A stretch of DNA of 62,720 nucleotides from positions 1 to 62,720 of the forward strand of contig CALKES010000017.1 in the NCBI GenBank assembly GCA_938084715.1. Direction: 5' to 3'. The notes under the pieces were generated by a model that searched no databases, had not been told where the DNA came from, and saw nothing but the letters and a program-made list of their open reading frames with translations. Shown here in pieces: positions 51,383 to 59,519 of this stretch (position 1 is its first letter; every line of letters begins with the position of its first letter). The position numbers and the translations under genes were made by a program. This stretch comes from Candidatus Bipolaricaulota bacterium. GTDB lineage: Bacteria; Bipolaricaulota; Bipolaricaulia; Bipolaricaulales; Bipolaricaulaceae.

Positions 51383-52281
51383 GCGAGACCCCCCTTCCGC
51401 TGACCGAGGTCCATCCCGGAGTGTGGCTTCTGGACACGGACCAGTTCGGGGTCCCGGGCCAGGGGGGGATCTACCTCCTCCCGGGACGTCCGGCGGCCCT
51501 CGTCGAGGCCGGGACGTCCCTCGCCCAGGGGCGGATCCTCGCCGCCCTCGAGGCCCTCGGGGTCCGGCGGGAGGAGGTGGAGTGGATCTTCCTCACCCAC
51601 ATCCACCTCGACCACGGGGGGGGAGCGGGGGCGCTCCTCAAGGAACTTCCGCGGGCGAAGGCCGTCGTCCACGGCCGGGGGGCCCGGCACCTCGCCGACC
51701 CCTCGCGCCTCGTGGCCTCGGTCCGGGAGGCGGTGCGGGACCGGTTCCCCCTCTACGGGGAGGCGATCCCGATCCCTGAGGAGCGGATCCACATCGCCGG
51801 GGACGGGGAGGCCTTCCCTGCGGGAGGAGACACGATCCGGGCCGTCGAGACCCCCGGCCACGCCCCCCACCACCTGTGCTACTTCCTGGAGGGGGAAGGG
51901 CTCCTCTTCACCGGGGACGCGGCCGGGCTGTACCTGGGGGGCGTCCTTGTCCCGACCACGGTCCCCCCGAGCTTCGACCTCGAGCTCTCCCTCCGGACCC
52001 TGGACCGGATGGAGGCCCTGGGGCCGAGGCTCCTCCTCTACACCCACTTCGGCCCGGGGGACCCACGGCTCCTGGGGGAGTACAAGGCCCTCCTCCGGCG
52101 GTGGGTCGAGCGGGTCGAGGCGGGGTGGAGGGCCGGGCTCGACGAGGCGGCCCTCGTGGCCGAGGTCCTCTCCGAGGCCGAGCGGGAGGGCCTGATCCCG
52201 TCGGGCCCCGCCCGGGGGGACCTCGCGATGTCCGTGCGGGGGGTCCTCGCCTACCTCGAGGCCCGGGAGGGGAGGGCGTGA
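51379..52281 (+). CDS. Metallo-beta-lactamase-fold hydrolase
   Basis: This 300-residue protein has the HxHxDH motif (THIHLDHGGG) that binds two metals, followed by a later histidine (ETPGHAPHHL), an aspartate (FTGDAAGLYLG) and a final histidine (YTHFGPGD). The C-terminal helical part of about 80 residues is like that of glyoxalase II-like family members. The substrate is unknown. It sits between the permease gene and priA with four-base overlaps on both sides. Confidence 0.9.
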   Translation: MSETPLPLTEVHPGVWLLDTDQFGVPGQGGIYLLPGRPAALVEAGTSLAQGRILAALEALGVRREEVEWIFLTHIHLDHGGGAGALLKELPRAKAVVHGRGARHLADPSRLVASVREAVRDRFPLYGEAIPIPEERIHIAGDGEAFPAGGDTIRAVETPGHAPHHLCYFLEGEGLLFTGDAAGLYLGGVLVPTTVPPSFDLELSLRTLDRMEALGPRLLLYTHFGPGDPRLLGEYKALLRRWVERVEAGWRAGLDEAALVAEVLSEAEREGLIPSGPARGDLAMSVRGVLAYLEAREGRA

Positions 52282-54317
52282 TCGCCCGGGTGGCCCTCCC
52301 CATCCCCCGGGCCGCCCCGTTCGACTACGCGGTTCCGCCCGAGCTCCCCGTGGAGGCCGGCCACCGTGTCCGGGTCCCCTTCGGCTCCCGTCACCTCTGG
52401 GGGATCGTCGTCGAGGTCCAGGGGGAGCCCACGTTCCCCGGCCCCCTCCTCCCGATCGAGGCCAGTGCCGGTCCCGTCCTCTCCCCGGAGGGGCTCGCCC
52501 TCGTCTCCGAGGTGGCCCGCCGGTCGTTCGTCGGGGTGGGGATCGCCCTGGCCCGCCTCGTCCCCGCGCCGAGCGGGGCCCGGGTCCGGGAGGTCGAGCC
52601 CGGGGAGGGGCCGACGGATCTCACCACCGCCCAGGCCCGGGTGTGGGAGGCGGTCCGGGCGGGGACGACGGACGTCCGGGCCCTGCGCCGCCTCCCCGGG
52701 GGTTCCCAGGCCCTCCGGGAGCTCCTCGCCCTCGGGACCCTCCGCCCCCGCTACCTCCCCTTCGCCTACCGGGAGGCCCGAAAGGAGGTCGCCCTCACCC
52801 CCCACCAGGAGCGGTCGGTGGAGGAGATCACCCAGGGGATCGGCCTTGGGCGAAAGTACCTCCTCGTGGGCCCGCCGGGATCGGGGAAGACCGAGGTCTA
52901 CCTCCGGGCCGCCCGAGCGGCCCTCGGGGGAGGGCAGAGCGCCCTCCTCCTCGCGCCGGAGGTGTCCCTTCTCCCCCAGCTCTGGGCCCGGGCCGGTCTC
53001 GCCGCCGGGCGACCTCCGGCCCCGTACTTCGGAGAGCTCCCGGGCGGGGAGCGGTGGCGGACGTGGGCCGGGGCCCTGGCCGGGGAGGTCCGGCTCGCGG
53101 TGGGGACCCGGTCTGCTGCCTTCTTGCCCCTCCCGAACTTGGGCCTCCTCGTCCTCGACGAGGAGGGGGAGCCGGCCTACAAGCAGGAGGAGATGGCCCC
53201 CTACTACCACGCCCGGCAGGTGGCCGAGGCCCGGGCAGCTCGTGAAGGGGCGGCCCTCGTCCTTGGCGCCTCGGCCCCGTCCGTCGAGACCCACTTCCGG
53301 GCCGAGCGGGGCGAGCTCGCCCTCCTCTCCCTCCCCGAGCGGGTGGTGGGAAGCCCGCCCACGGTCGAGGCCGTCCCCCGGGGGGAGGACGTGATCGGCC
53401 CTCGGCTGCGGGAGGCGATGGCCCGCCACCTCGGGGCCGGGGGCCAGGTGCTCCTCTTCGTCCACCGGCTGGGGTTCTACACCGGGGCCGCCTGCCGCTG
53501 CCGGACCGTCCTCCGCTGCCCCACGTGTGAGATCCCCCTCGTCTTCCACCTCGAGGACCGGACGTTCCGCTGCCACGCCTGCGGGAGGGCCCTCCGGGAC
53601 CCCCGGTGCCCAAGCTGCGGGGGGAGCCGGTTCCACCTCTTCGGGGTCGGGACCGAGCGGGTCGAGCACGAGGCCCGCCGCCTGTTCCCGGGGGCGGCGG
53701 TGGCCCGCCTCGACGCCGAGACGGCCCGGGATCGGGACCGGATCCTCGCCGCCCTCGCCCGGGGGGAAATCAGGGTCCTCGTGGGAGCTCAGATGGTGGG
53801 GAAGGGGCTCGACTTCCCGGGGATCACCCTCGTGGGGGTGGTGAACGCCGACGGGCTCCTCTCCGCCCCCGACTTCCGGGCCGCGGAGCGGACGTACCAG
53901 CTTCTCTCGGGGGCCGCGGGCCGGGCCGGGCGGGGCGACCGGCCCGGGGAGGTGGTCGTCCAGACGGATCAACCCGACTTCTACCCCATCCGGTGCGCCC
54001 TCCGCGGGGACTACCTCGGGTTCTACCGGGAGGAGCTCCGGTACCGGGAGGCCCTCCGCTACCCGCCCTTCGCCCGCCTCGTCCGGCTCCTCGCCTCGGG
54101 GCGCGATGCCGAGGGGAAGGCGGAGAAGCTGGGGCGGACCCTCACCGCTCAGAGGTTCGAGGTCCTCGGGCCAGCCCGGCTCTTCCCCCGGCGGGGGATC
54201 CCCCGGGCCCAGCTCCTCGTCCGGGGGGACGAGGGCGTGGTCGAGGCCCTCGCCGCCGCCCTCCCCTCCCTTCCCCCCTGGCTCTCCGTGGACCCCGACC
54301 CGGTGTGGCTCGGCTAG
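52278..54317 (+). CDS. priA: Primosomal protein N' (replication restart helicase PriA)
   Basis: This protein of 679 residues starts at GTG. It has the 3'-end-binding domain (ARVALPIPRAAPFDYAVP), a winged helix, the helicase core with Walker A GPPGSGKT (198-205), a zinc-binding domain with paired cysteines (CRCRTVLRCPTC, CHACG, CPSCGG), GAQMVGKGLDFPG and SGAAGRAGRGDRPG. The Walker B box reads D294-E-E-G instead of DEEH. It reloads the replisome at stalled forks. It is coupled to the upstream gene (GTGA) and converges with a ferritin-like gene. Confidence 0.96.
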   Translation: MIARVALPIPRAAPFDYAVPPELPVEAGHRVRVPFGSRHLWGIVVEVQGEPTFPGPLLPIEASAGPVLSPEGLALVSEVARRSFVGVGIALARLVPAPSGARVREVEPGEGPTDLTTAQARVWEAVRAGTTDVRALRRLPGGSQALRELLALGTLRPRYLPFAYREARKEVALTPHQERSVEEITQGIGLGRKYLLVGPPGSGKTEVYLRAARAALGGGQSALLLAPEVSLLPQLWARAGLAAGRPPAPYFGELPGGERWRTWAGALAGEVRLAVGTRSAAFLPLPNLGLLVLDEEGEPAYKQEEMAPYYHARQVAEARAAREGAALVLGASAPSVETHFRAERGELALLSLPERVVGSPPTVEAVPRGEDVIGPRLREAMARHLGAGGQVLLFVHRLGFYTGAACRCRTVLRCPTCEIPLVFHLEDRTFRCHACGRALRDPRCPSCGGSRFHLFGVGTERVEHEARRLFPGAAVARLDAETARDRDRILAALARGEIRVLVGAQMVGKGLDFPGITLVGVVNADGLLSAPDFRAAERTYQLLSGAAGRAGRGDRPGEVVVQTDQPDFYPIRCALRGDYLGFYREELRYREALRYPPFARLVRLLASGRDAEGKAEKLGRTLTAQRFEVLGPARLFPRRGIPRAQLLVRGDEGVVEALAAALPSLPPWLSVDPDPVWLG

Positions 54318-54805
54318 AACGGCCAGAACTTCTGGTCGAACCAGATCCTCTGCTTCAGGTCCTGATCCAGGGCGGTGAGGAGGTCGAGGTGGGACCGCTC
54401 CCAACGGGCAAGCCACCCATAGAGGCGCCTCGCCTCCCCGGACGACTTCGCCTCCGCCTCGGTGTAGTAGGCTACAGCCCGCTCCTCGAGGGCCATCGCC
54501 GCGTAGAGGGCCGCCGCCTCGTGGGACGCGGCCTCGACCTCCGTTCGGACGGCCCCCAGCACCCGCTCGGCCACCGGGGGAACCTCCCCCAACACCCCCG
54601 GTTCGAACTTCCCCGTCCGAGCCAGCGAGACGAACGCCTGGGCGAGGACCTCGATGTGCCGGCCCTCCTCCTGGGCCAGGGTGAGGAAGAGCTCCCGTAC
54701 CCCGGGGTTGGACGTCCCGGCCGCGCTCGCCTCGTACAGGGCCTTCCCCCGCCGCTCCAAGAGAAGCGCCCCCTTCAAGATGTCCTCTGGGCTCTCCATC
54801 GTCAT
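54314..54805 (-). CDS. Ferritin-like di-iron family protein
   Basis: This 163-residue four-helix protein is of the rubrerythrin-related type without a rubredoxin tail. It has two E-x6-Y/E-x-x-H pairs: LLERRGKALYEASA with EEGRHIEVL, and LEERAVAYYTEAE with WERSHLDLL. These residues would bind two irons. A peroxide- or oxygen-related role fits the operon at 12-15 kb, but the gene stands alone next to fmt/def. Two ATGs (54805 and 54799) follow AGGAGG; the second has better spacing. Its stop overlaps that of priA on the other strand. Confidence 0.85.
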   Translation of the reverse strand: MTMESPEDILKGALLLERRGKALYEASAAGTSNPGVRELFLTLAQEEGRHIEVLAQAFVSLARTGKFEPGVLGEVPPVAERVLGAVRTEVEAASHEAAALYAAMALEERAVAYYTEAEAKSSGEARRLYGWLARWERSHLDLLTALDQDLKQRIWFDQKFWPF

Positions 54806-54841
54806 CCTCCTCGGACCAAGCTTATCCGGTCGCAGGCCGCT

Positions 54842-55765
54842 TCACCCAAACACTTCGCCAGGGGCCCGGCAGTAGCCGTTCAGGAACTCCCGGCCCGTGA
54901 GGACCCGGCACCCCGCGGGCTGGAGCTCCGCGACCTCGACCACGCCCCTCCCCGCCGCGACGAGGAGCCGATCCCGCCGGGGAAGAATCAACCCCGGAGC
55001 GCCCGCGACCCCCTCCCGGTCGGCGATCCGCGTCCGGTGGACCTTCACGAGCCGCTCCCGAAGGGTGGTGTGGGCCCCGGGCCAGGGTTGGGTGCCCCGA
55101 ACGAGGTTGTGGATCCTCCCCGCGTCCCACTCCCACCGGATCCGCCCGTCCTCCTTGTGGAGCTTGGGAGCGAGGGTCCCCTCGGCGGGTTGCGGCCGGG
55201 GGACGAGGGCCCCCGTGGCCAGGCCCTCGATGGATTCCACAATCAGGTCCGCCCCGAGCTCCGCAAGCCGGGCCTCGAGCTCCCCCGCGGTCTCGTCCTC
55301 CCCGATCGGGACCGCCCGCTGGAGGAGGATCGGCCCCGTGTCCATCCCCTCGTCGAGGACGAAGGTCGTCACCCCCGTCTCCCGTTCCCCTGCGAGGATC
55401 GCCCAGGCCACGGGCGCGGCCCCGCGGTACTTGGGCAGGAGGGAGGCGTGGACGTTCACGCACCCCAAGCGAGGAAGCCGGAGCACGGTCGAGCGGAGGA
55501 ACTGCCCGAACGCGGCCACGACGAGGACGTCCAGGGAGAGGGCCCGCAGCCGCTCGATCACCTCCGGAGCGTTGATCGAGCGGGGCTGGAGGACGGGGAT
55601 CCCAAGCTCGAGGGCCGCGGCCTTGGCCGGCGGGGGGGTCAGCCGAAGGCCCCTCCCCGCGGGACGGTCGGGCTGGGTGATCGCGAGGAGGACGCCGAAC
55701 TCGTGATGCAGCCGGCCGAGGGCCGGAACCCCAAACGCCCCCGACCCGGCGAAGGCGACCCGCAG
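54842..55765 (-). CDS. fmt: Methionyl-tRNA formyltransferase, apparent CTG start
   Basis: This enzyme formylates initiator Met-tRNA. The core shows VVAAFGQFL, VNVHASLLPKYRGAAPVAWAI with the Asn-His pair, and DEGMDTGPILL with the catalytic Asp. A C-terminal tRNA-binding domain follows. The conserved N-terminus (VAFAGSGAFGVPAL and TQPDRPAGRG) lies upstream of the first ATG/GTG/TTG, which would be at 55561. The only sensible start is a CTG at 55765, two bases after the def stop. That gives 307 residues, normal for Fmt. Very close coupling to def would support initiation there. Alternatively a base is missing or changed at the start codon. Confidence 0.92.
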   Translation of the reverse strand: MRVAFAGSGAFGVPALGRLHHEFGVLLAITQPDRPAGRGLRLTPPPAKAAALELGIPVLQPRSINAPEVIERLRALSLDVLVVAAFGQFLRSTVLRLPRLGCVNVHASLLPKYRGAAPVAWAILAGERETGVTTFVLDEGMDTGPILLQRAVPIGEDETAGELEARLAELGADLIVESIEGLATGALVPRPQPAEGTLAPKLHKEDGRIRWEWDAGRIHNLVRGTQPWPGAHTTLRERLVKVHRTRIADREGVAGAPGLILPRRDRLLVAAGRGVVEVAELQPAGCRVLTGREFLNGYCRAPGEVFG

Positions 55766-55767
55766 GG

Positions 55768-56277
55768 CTACCCGGCCGAAGGCACCTTCTCCTTCGTGGC
55801 CTCCCGCGCCCGGCGGTAGGCGGCGAGCACCGCCCGCCGCTCACCCTGGGGGAGGAGGTCCACGTAGAGGACCCCGTCGAGGTGGTCCACCTCGTGCTGG
55901 AGGACCCGGGCCTCGAGGTCGGAAAGCGCGAGTTCCACCTGGCTACCGTCCTCGCCTACGGCCCGGACGCGGACCTCCTTCGCCCGGGGAACCTCCGCCT
56001 CCACCCCGGGGAGGGAGAGGCACCCCTCCCAGTCCACCTCCACCTCCGCGCTCCGGGCGACGACCTCCGGGTTGAGGAGGACCCGCTCCTCGCCCCCGAG
56101 GCGGACGAGGATTGCCCGGAGGGGGAGGCCGATCTGGTTCGCGGCCAGACCGTGGGCAGCGAGGGAGGAGAACTCCTCCCTCAGGGCCGCGGCGACCTTC
56201 CGGGCCTCGGGGCTCCCCGGCTCGACGGGCTTGGCCCGCCGGCGGAGGATCGGGTGGGGATAGGTTAGGACCGCCAA
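55768..56277 (-). CDS. def: Peptide deformylase
   Basis: This 169-residue metal enzyme removes N-formyl groups from nascent proteins. All three motifs are present: GLAANQIG (Q48), EGCLSLP (C86) and QHEVDHLDG (H128, E129, H132). It starts at TTG with GGAGG about nine bases upstream. It is followed by fmt after two bases, so the formylation and deformylation enzymes are made together. Confidence 0.96.
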   Translation of the reverse strand: MAVLTYPHPILRRRAKPVEPGSPEARKVAAALREEFSSLAAHGLAANQIGLPLRAILVRLGGEERVLLNPEVVARSAEVEVDWEGCLSLPGVEAEVPRAKEVRVRAVGEDGSQVELALSDLEARVLQHEVDHLDGVLYVDLLPQGERRAVLAAYRRAREATKEKVPSAG

Positions 56278-56301
56278 TTTGAACCGCCTCCTCAGGGCCC
56301 C

Positions 56302-56307
56302 TAGTAT
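56302..56307 (+). promoter_or_regulatory. Possible -10 box for recG
   Basis: TAGTAT ends eleven bases before the recG ATG (the overlapping TATAGG ends eight bases before). A GGGGGA site could still act as ribosome binding site. Confidence 0.35.
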
Positions 56308-56318
56308 AGGGGGATCCG

Positions 56319-58571
56319 ATGGCGTCTACAACGGGAGAGGAACGGGTCCTCCTCGGCAAGGTCCTCGCCCTCGAGCGGAGGCTCGGGTTCACCGACGGGG
56401 CCGTCCTCGGGGGCCTGGAGCGGTTCGTCGCCCGCCACGTTCCCGAGGCCGCCCCCCTCGTCCGGGGCTACGCCCGCCGCGACCCGGCGGCCCGGAAGGA
56501 CGCCGTGGACGCCCTCGAGCGGTGGCTCGCCGGTCCCTTCCCCCCTCCGTGGGAGGTCCCCGTGGCGGGGCTCCCGGGGGTCGGAAAGCGCCGGGCGGAG
56601 CTCCTCGCGAAGCTCGGGATCCGAACGGTCGAAGATCTGCTGACCTACGTCCCCCGCCGGCTCGAGGACCGCTCGGGCCTCCGGCGGATCCGGGACCTCC
56701 GCGACGGCGAGGTCGCCCTCGTCGAGGGGGTCGTCCGGGCGAAGTCGAAGGTGAAGGTTCGGCGGGGCCTGGAGCTCGTGAAGGTGGCCCTCGACGACGG
56801 GACCGGCTTCCTCTTTGGGATCTGGTTCAACCAGCCCTGGGTCTGGGACGGGATCGCCGAAGGGGAGCGGTACGCCCTGTGGGGGAAGGTCCAAGCGCGA
56901 TTCGGGGAGCTCCAGATCGAGAACCCAGTGTGGGAACGGGCGGGGGCAAACGAGCAGACCGGGCGCCTCGTCCCCGTCTACCCCGCGACCGAGGGCCTCT
57001 CTCAGCCCGTCCTCCAGGGGTTCATCCGGCGGTCCCTCGACCGCTACCGGGCCGCCCTCCTCGACGTCGTTCCCGAGGCCGTCCGGGAGAGGTACGGGCT
57101 CCTTCCCCGGCGGGAGGCCCTGGAGCGGATCCACGCCCCCCGGAGCGAGGAAGAGTTCGAGCTCGCCCGGCGGAGCCTCGCCTTCGAGGAGCTCTTCCTC
57201 CTCCAGGTGGGGGTCCTCACCCGCCGGAGGCCCGAGGGAGGCGGCCGGGCCCTGAAGGTGGACCGGGGGCTCCTCAACCGGTTCCTGGGCCGGCTCCCCT
57301 TCGAGCTCACCCCGTCTCAGAGGCGGGCGATGGAGGCGATCGAGCGGGACCTCCGGTCCGGGCGGCCGATGCTCCGCCTCCTCCAGGGGGACGTGGGCTC
57401 GGGGAAGACGGTGGTGGCAGCCGCAGCGTGCGTCATGGCCGCCTCCGCCGGGGCCCAAGGGGCGATCATGGCCCCCACGGAGATCCTCGCCGAGCAGCAC
57501 TTCCTCGTCCTCGGGGAGCTCCTCGAGGGGCTTCCGATCCGGATCGCCCACCTTGGGGGGGGCCTGGGGCGCCGGGAGCGGAGGTCCCTCCTTCAGGCGA
57601 TCGCCGCCGGGGAGGTCGACCTCGTGGTGGGAACCCACGCCCTGATCCAGGACGACGTCCTCTTCCGCAACCTCGCCTTGGCCGTGGTGGACGAGCAGCA
57701 CCGGTTCGGGGTCGTCCAGCGGGCCATCCTCGAGGCGAAGGGGGAGGGCACAAACATCCTCGTCATGTCCGCAACCCCGATCCCCCGGACCGTGGTCCTC
57801 ACCCTGTACGGGGAGTTTTCGGTTTCCGTCCTCTCCGAGACCCCCCGCTCCCGGGGGAGGGTGCAGACGGTCTGGCTCTCTGCGTCCCGGCGGGAGGGGG
57901 TGTACCGGGAGGTGGGGGAGCGCCTGGGGCGGGGTGAGAGGGGGTACGTCGTATTCCCGGTGATCGAGGGCTCCGAGGAGCTCGACCTCCGGGCGGCCAC
58001 GGCCGGGTACGAGGAGCTGCGGAGGCGGTTCCCCGGGGTCGGGGTCGCCCTCCTCCACGGGCGGATGGCCCCCGAGGAGAAGCGGGGGGCGATGGGGGCG
58101 TTCCGGAGGGGGGAGGTCCAGCTCCTCGTGGCCACCACGGTGGTGGAGGTGGGGATCGACGTCCCCGACGCGAGTTTCCTCGTGATCGAGCACGCCGACC
58201 GGTTCGGGCTCGCCCAGCTCCACCAGCTCCGGGGCCGGATCGGGCGGGCGGGGCAGGAGGCCGTCTGCTACGCCCTGGGAGACCCGACGACGGACGAGGG
58301 CCGGGCGAGGCTCGCGGCGTTCCGGGACCTCGGGGATGGGTTCAAGATCGCCGAGGCCGACCTCCGGATCCGGGGGCCGGGGGACGTCCTGGGGACCGAG
58401 CAGTCGGGGTTCGTGTCCCGGCTCAAGGCGGCCGACCTCACCCGGGACCTGGGGCTCCTCGAGCGGGCGCGGGAGGAGGCCCTGCGGATCGTGGAGGAGG
58501 GGGTCCCCGAGCCCCTCCTTCAGGAGGCGGGGCGGCGGTTCGGGGCGGCCCTCGCCCTCCTCGGGGTCTAG
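56319..58571 (+). CDS. recG: ATP-dependent DNA helicase RecG
   Basis: This 750-residue branch-migration helicase remodels stalled forks. An N-terminal extension of about 85 residues precedes the HhH-like VAGLPGVGKRRAELLAKLGIRTVEDLL and the OB-fold wedge domain. Helicase motifs follow: GDVGSGKTVVA, DEQHRFGV, MSATPIPRT, VVEVGIDVP and LRGRIGRAGQ. The C-terminus has RIRGPGDVLGTEQSG. The extension resembles that of Thermotoga-type RecG. It begins a run with the queuosine-salvage and tgt genes, with no spacing before the next gene. Confidence 0.97.
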   Translation: MASTTGEERVLLGKVLALERRLGFTDGAVLGGLERFVARHVPEAAPLVRGYARRDPAARKDAVDALERWLAGPFPPPWEVPVAGLPGVGKRRAELLAKLGIRTVEDLLTYVPRRLEDRSGLRRIRDLRDGEVALVEGVVRAKSKVKVRRGLELVKVALDDGTGFLFGIWFNQPWVWDGIAEGERYALWGKVQARFGELQIENPVWERAGANEQTGRLVPVYPATEGLSQPVLQGFIRRSLDRYRAALLDVVPEAVRERYGLLPRREALERIHAPRSEEEFELARRSLAFEELFLLQVGVLTRRRPEGGGRALKVDRGLLNRFLGRLPFELTPSQRRAMEAIERDLRSGRPMLRLLQGDVGSGKTVVAAAACVMAASAGAQGAIMAPTEILAEQHFLVLGELLEGLPIRIAHLGGGLGRRERRSLLQAIAAGEVDLVVGTHALIQDDVLFRNLALAVVDEQHRFGVVQRAILEAKGEGTNILVMSATPIPRTVVLTLYGEFSVSVLSETPRSRGRVQTVWLSASRREGVYREVGERLGRGERGYVVFPVIEGSEELDLRAATAGYEELRRRFPGVGVALLHGRMAPEEKRGAMGAFRRGEVQLLVATTVVEVGIDVPDASFLVIEHADRFGLAQLHQLRGRIGRAGQEAVCYALGDPTTDEGRARLAAFRDLGDGFKIAEADLRIRGPGDVLGTEQSGFVSRLKAADLTRDLGLLERAREEALRIVEEGVPEPLLQEAGRRFGAALALLGV

Positions 58572-59519
58572 ATGGAAAACCCGGTTCGGGAAGGGGCTTC
58601 TTGGGTCGCCCGCCAGGCGCGGTGGGTTCGGGTCGATCCCGGGGGCGTGGGGCACCTCGCTGAGCAGATCCGGGAGGCACCCGTCCCCCCCTGGGAGGGG
58701 CGGTACCACTTCCGGGGGGAGGAGGAGCTCACCCTCCGCTACCTCCTCACCCTCGACGCCCTGAACTTCTGCTTCTGGCCACCTCTTCCGGGTACGGGGG
58801 CAAAGTGGGCGGTCCCCGGGCCCGGGGGAGAACAGCTCACCGGGTACTTCGCCCTCGCCTGGGCCCTTCGGAAAGCTGCCGAAGACGACCCCCTGTTCTT
58901 CGACCCTCACGCTTTGATCACGATCGACGGAGACAGGCTGAGGGCCGTCCTCGGGGAGATCCCCCTCCTCCGGTGGCGGATCCGCGCCCTCCGGGAGGTG
59001 GGAGAAGCCCTTCTCCGGTGGGGTTCGGCGGAGGCCTTCTTCGCCCGGGCCGGGGGCTCGTGCCGCGGGGTTGTGGAGCTCCTCACCGCCGAGCTCCCCC
59101 TGTTTCGGGACGCCGCCCTGTACCGCGGCCGGGGGGTCCCCTTCCACAAGCGGGCCCAGATCCTGTGCGCCGACCTGTGGGGGACGTTCGGGGGCCAAGG
59201 CCCGGGGGAGCTCCGCGACTTGGAGTGGCTCACCGCGTTCGCCGACTACAAGCTCCCCCAGCTCCTGTGGGCCGAGGGGGCCCTTGCGCTCCATCCGGTC
59301 CTGGCCCGGCGGCTCCGGCGGGGGGAGGAGCTCCGGCCAGGGTCCCCCGAGGAGGTCGAGCTCCGGGCGGCCACGGTCGTCGCCGTGGAGGGGGTTGTGG
59401 CGGAGCTCTGGCGCCTGGGCCGCCCCGTGCGGGCGTTCGAGGTCGACTGGATCCTCTGGAACCGGTCCCAAGGGTCGCTCCCGGTTCCCCACCCCCGGGT
59501 CCGGACCCCGGCCTACTGA
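58572..59519 (+). CDS. Queuosine 5'-phosphate N-glycosylase (Qng1/DUF2419)
   Basis: This 315-residue protein matches the queuosine-salvage family (DUF2419). It has RYLLTLDALNFCFWP (residues 57-70), VPFHKRAQILCADLW, LTAFADYKLPQLLW and FEVDWILWNRSQ, which line the nucleobase pocket of the family. The enzyme releases queuine from queuosine 5'-phosphate so that it can be reused. It starts on the base after the recG stop and overlaps tgt by one base, giving a two-gene salvage unit with the enzyme that would put queuine into tRNA. Confidence 0.9.
   Translation: MENPVREGASWVARQARWVRVDPGGVGHLAEQIREAPVPPWEGRYHFRGEEELTLRYLLTLDALNFCFWPPLPGTGAKWAVPGPGGEQLTGYFALAWALRKAAEDDPLFFDPHALITIDGDRLRAVLGEIPLLRWRIRALREVGEALLRWGSAEAFFARAGGSCRGVVELLTAELPLFRDAALYRGRGVPFHKRAQILCADLWGTFGGQGPGELRDLEWLTAFADYKLPQLLWAEGALALHPVLARRLRRGEELRPGSPEEVELRAATVVAVEGVVAELWRLGRPVRAFEVDWILWNRSQGSLPVPHPRVRTPAY

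Noticed and set aside
56301-59492. About 1060-codon open frame on the minus strand opposite recG and the Qng1 gene
   Set aside because: It is the antisense shadow of two well-defined genes. The product has no domain, no ribosome binding site and biased Pro/Glu/Gly content.
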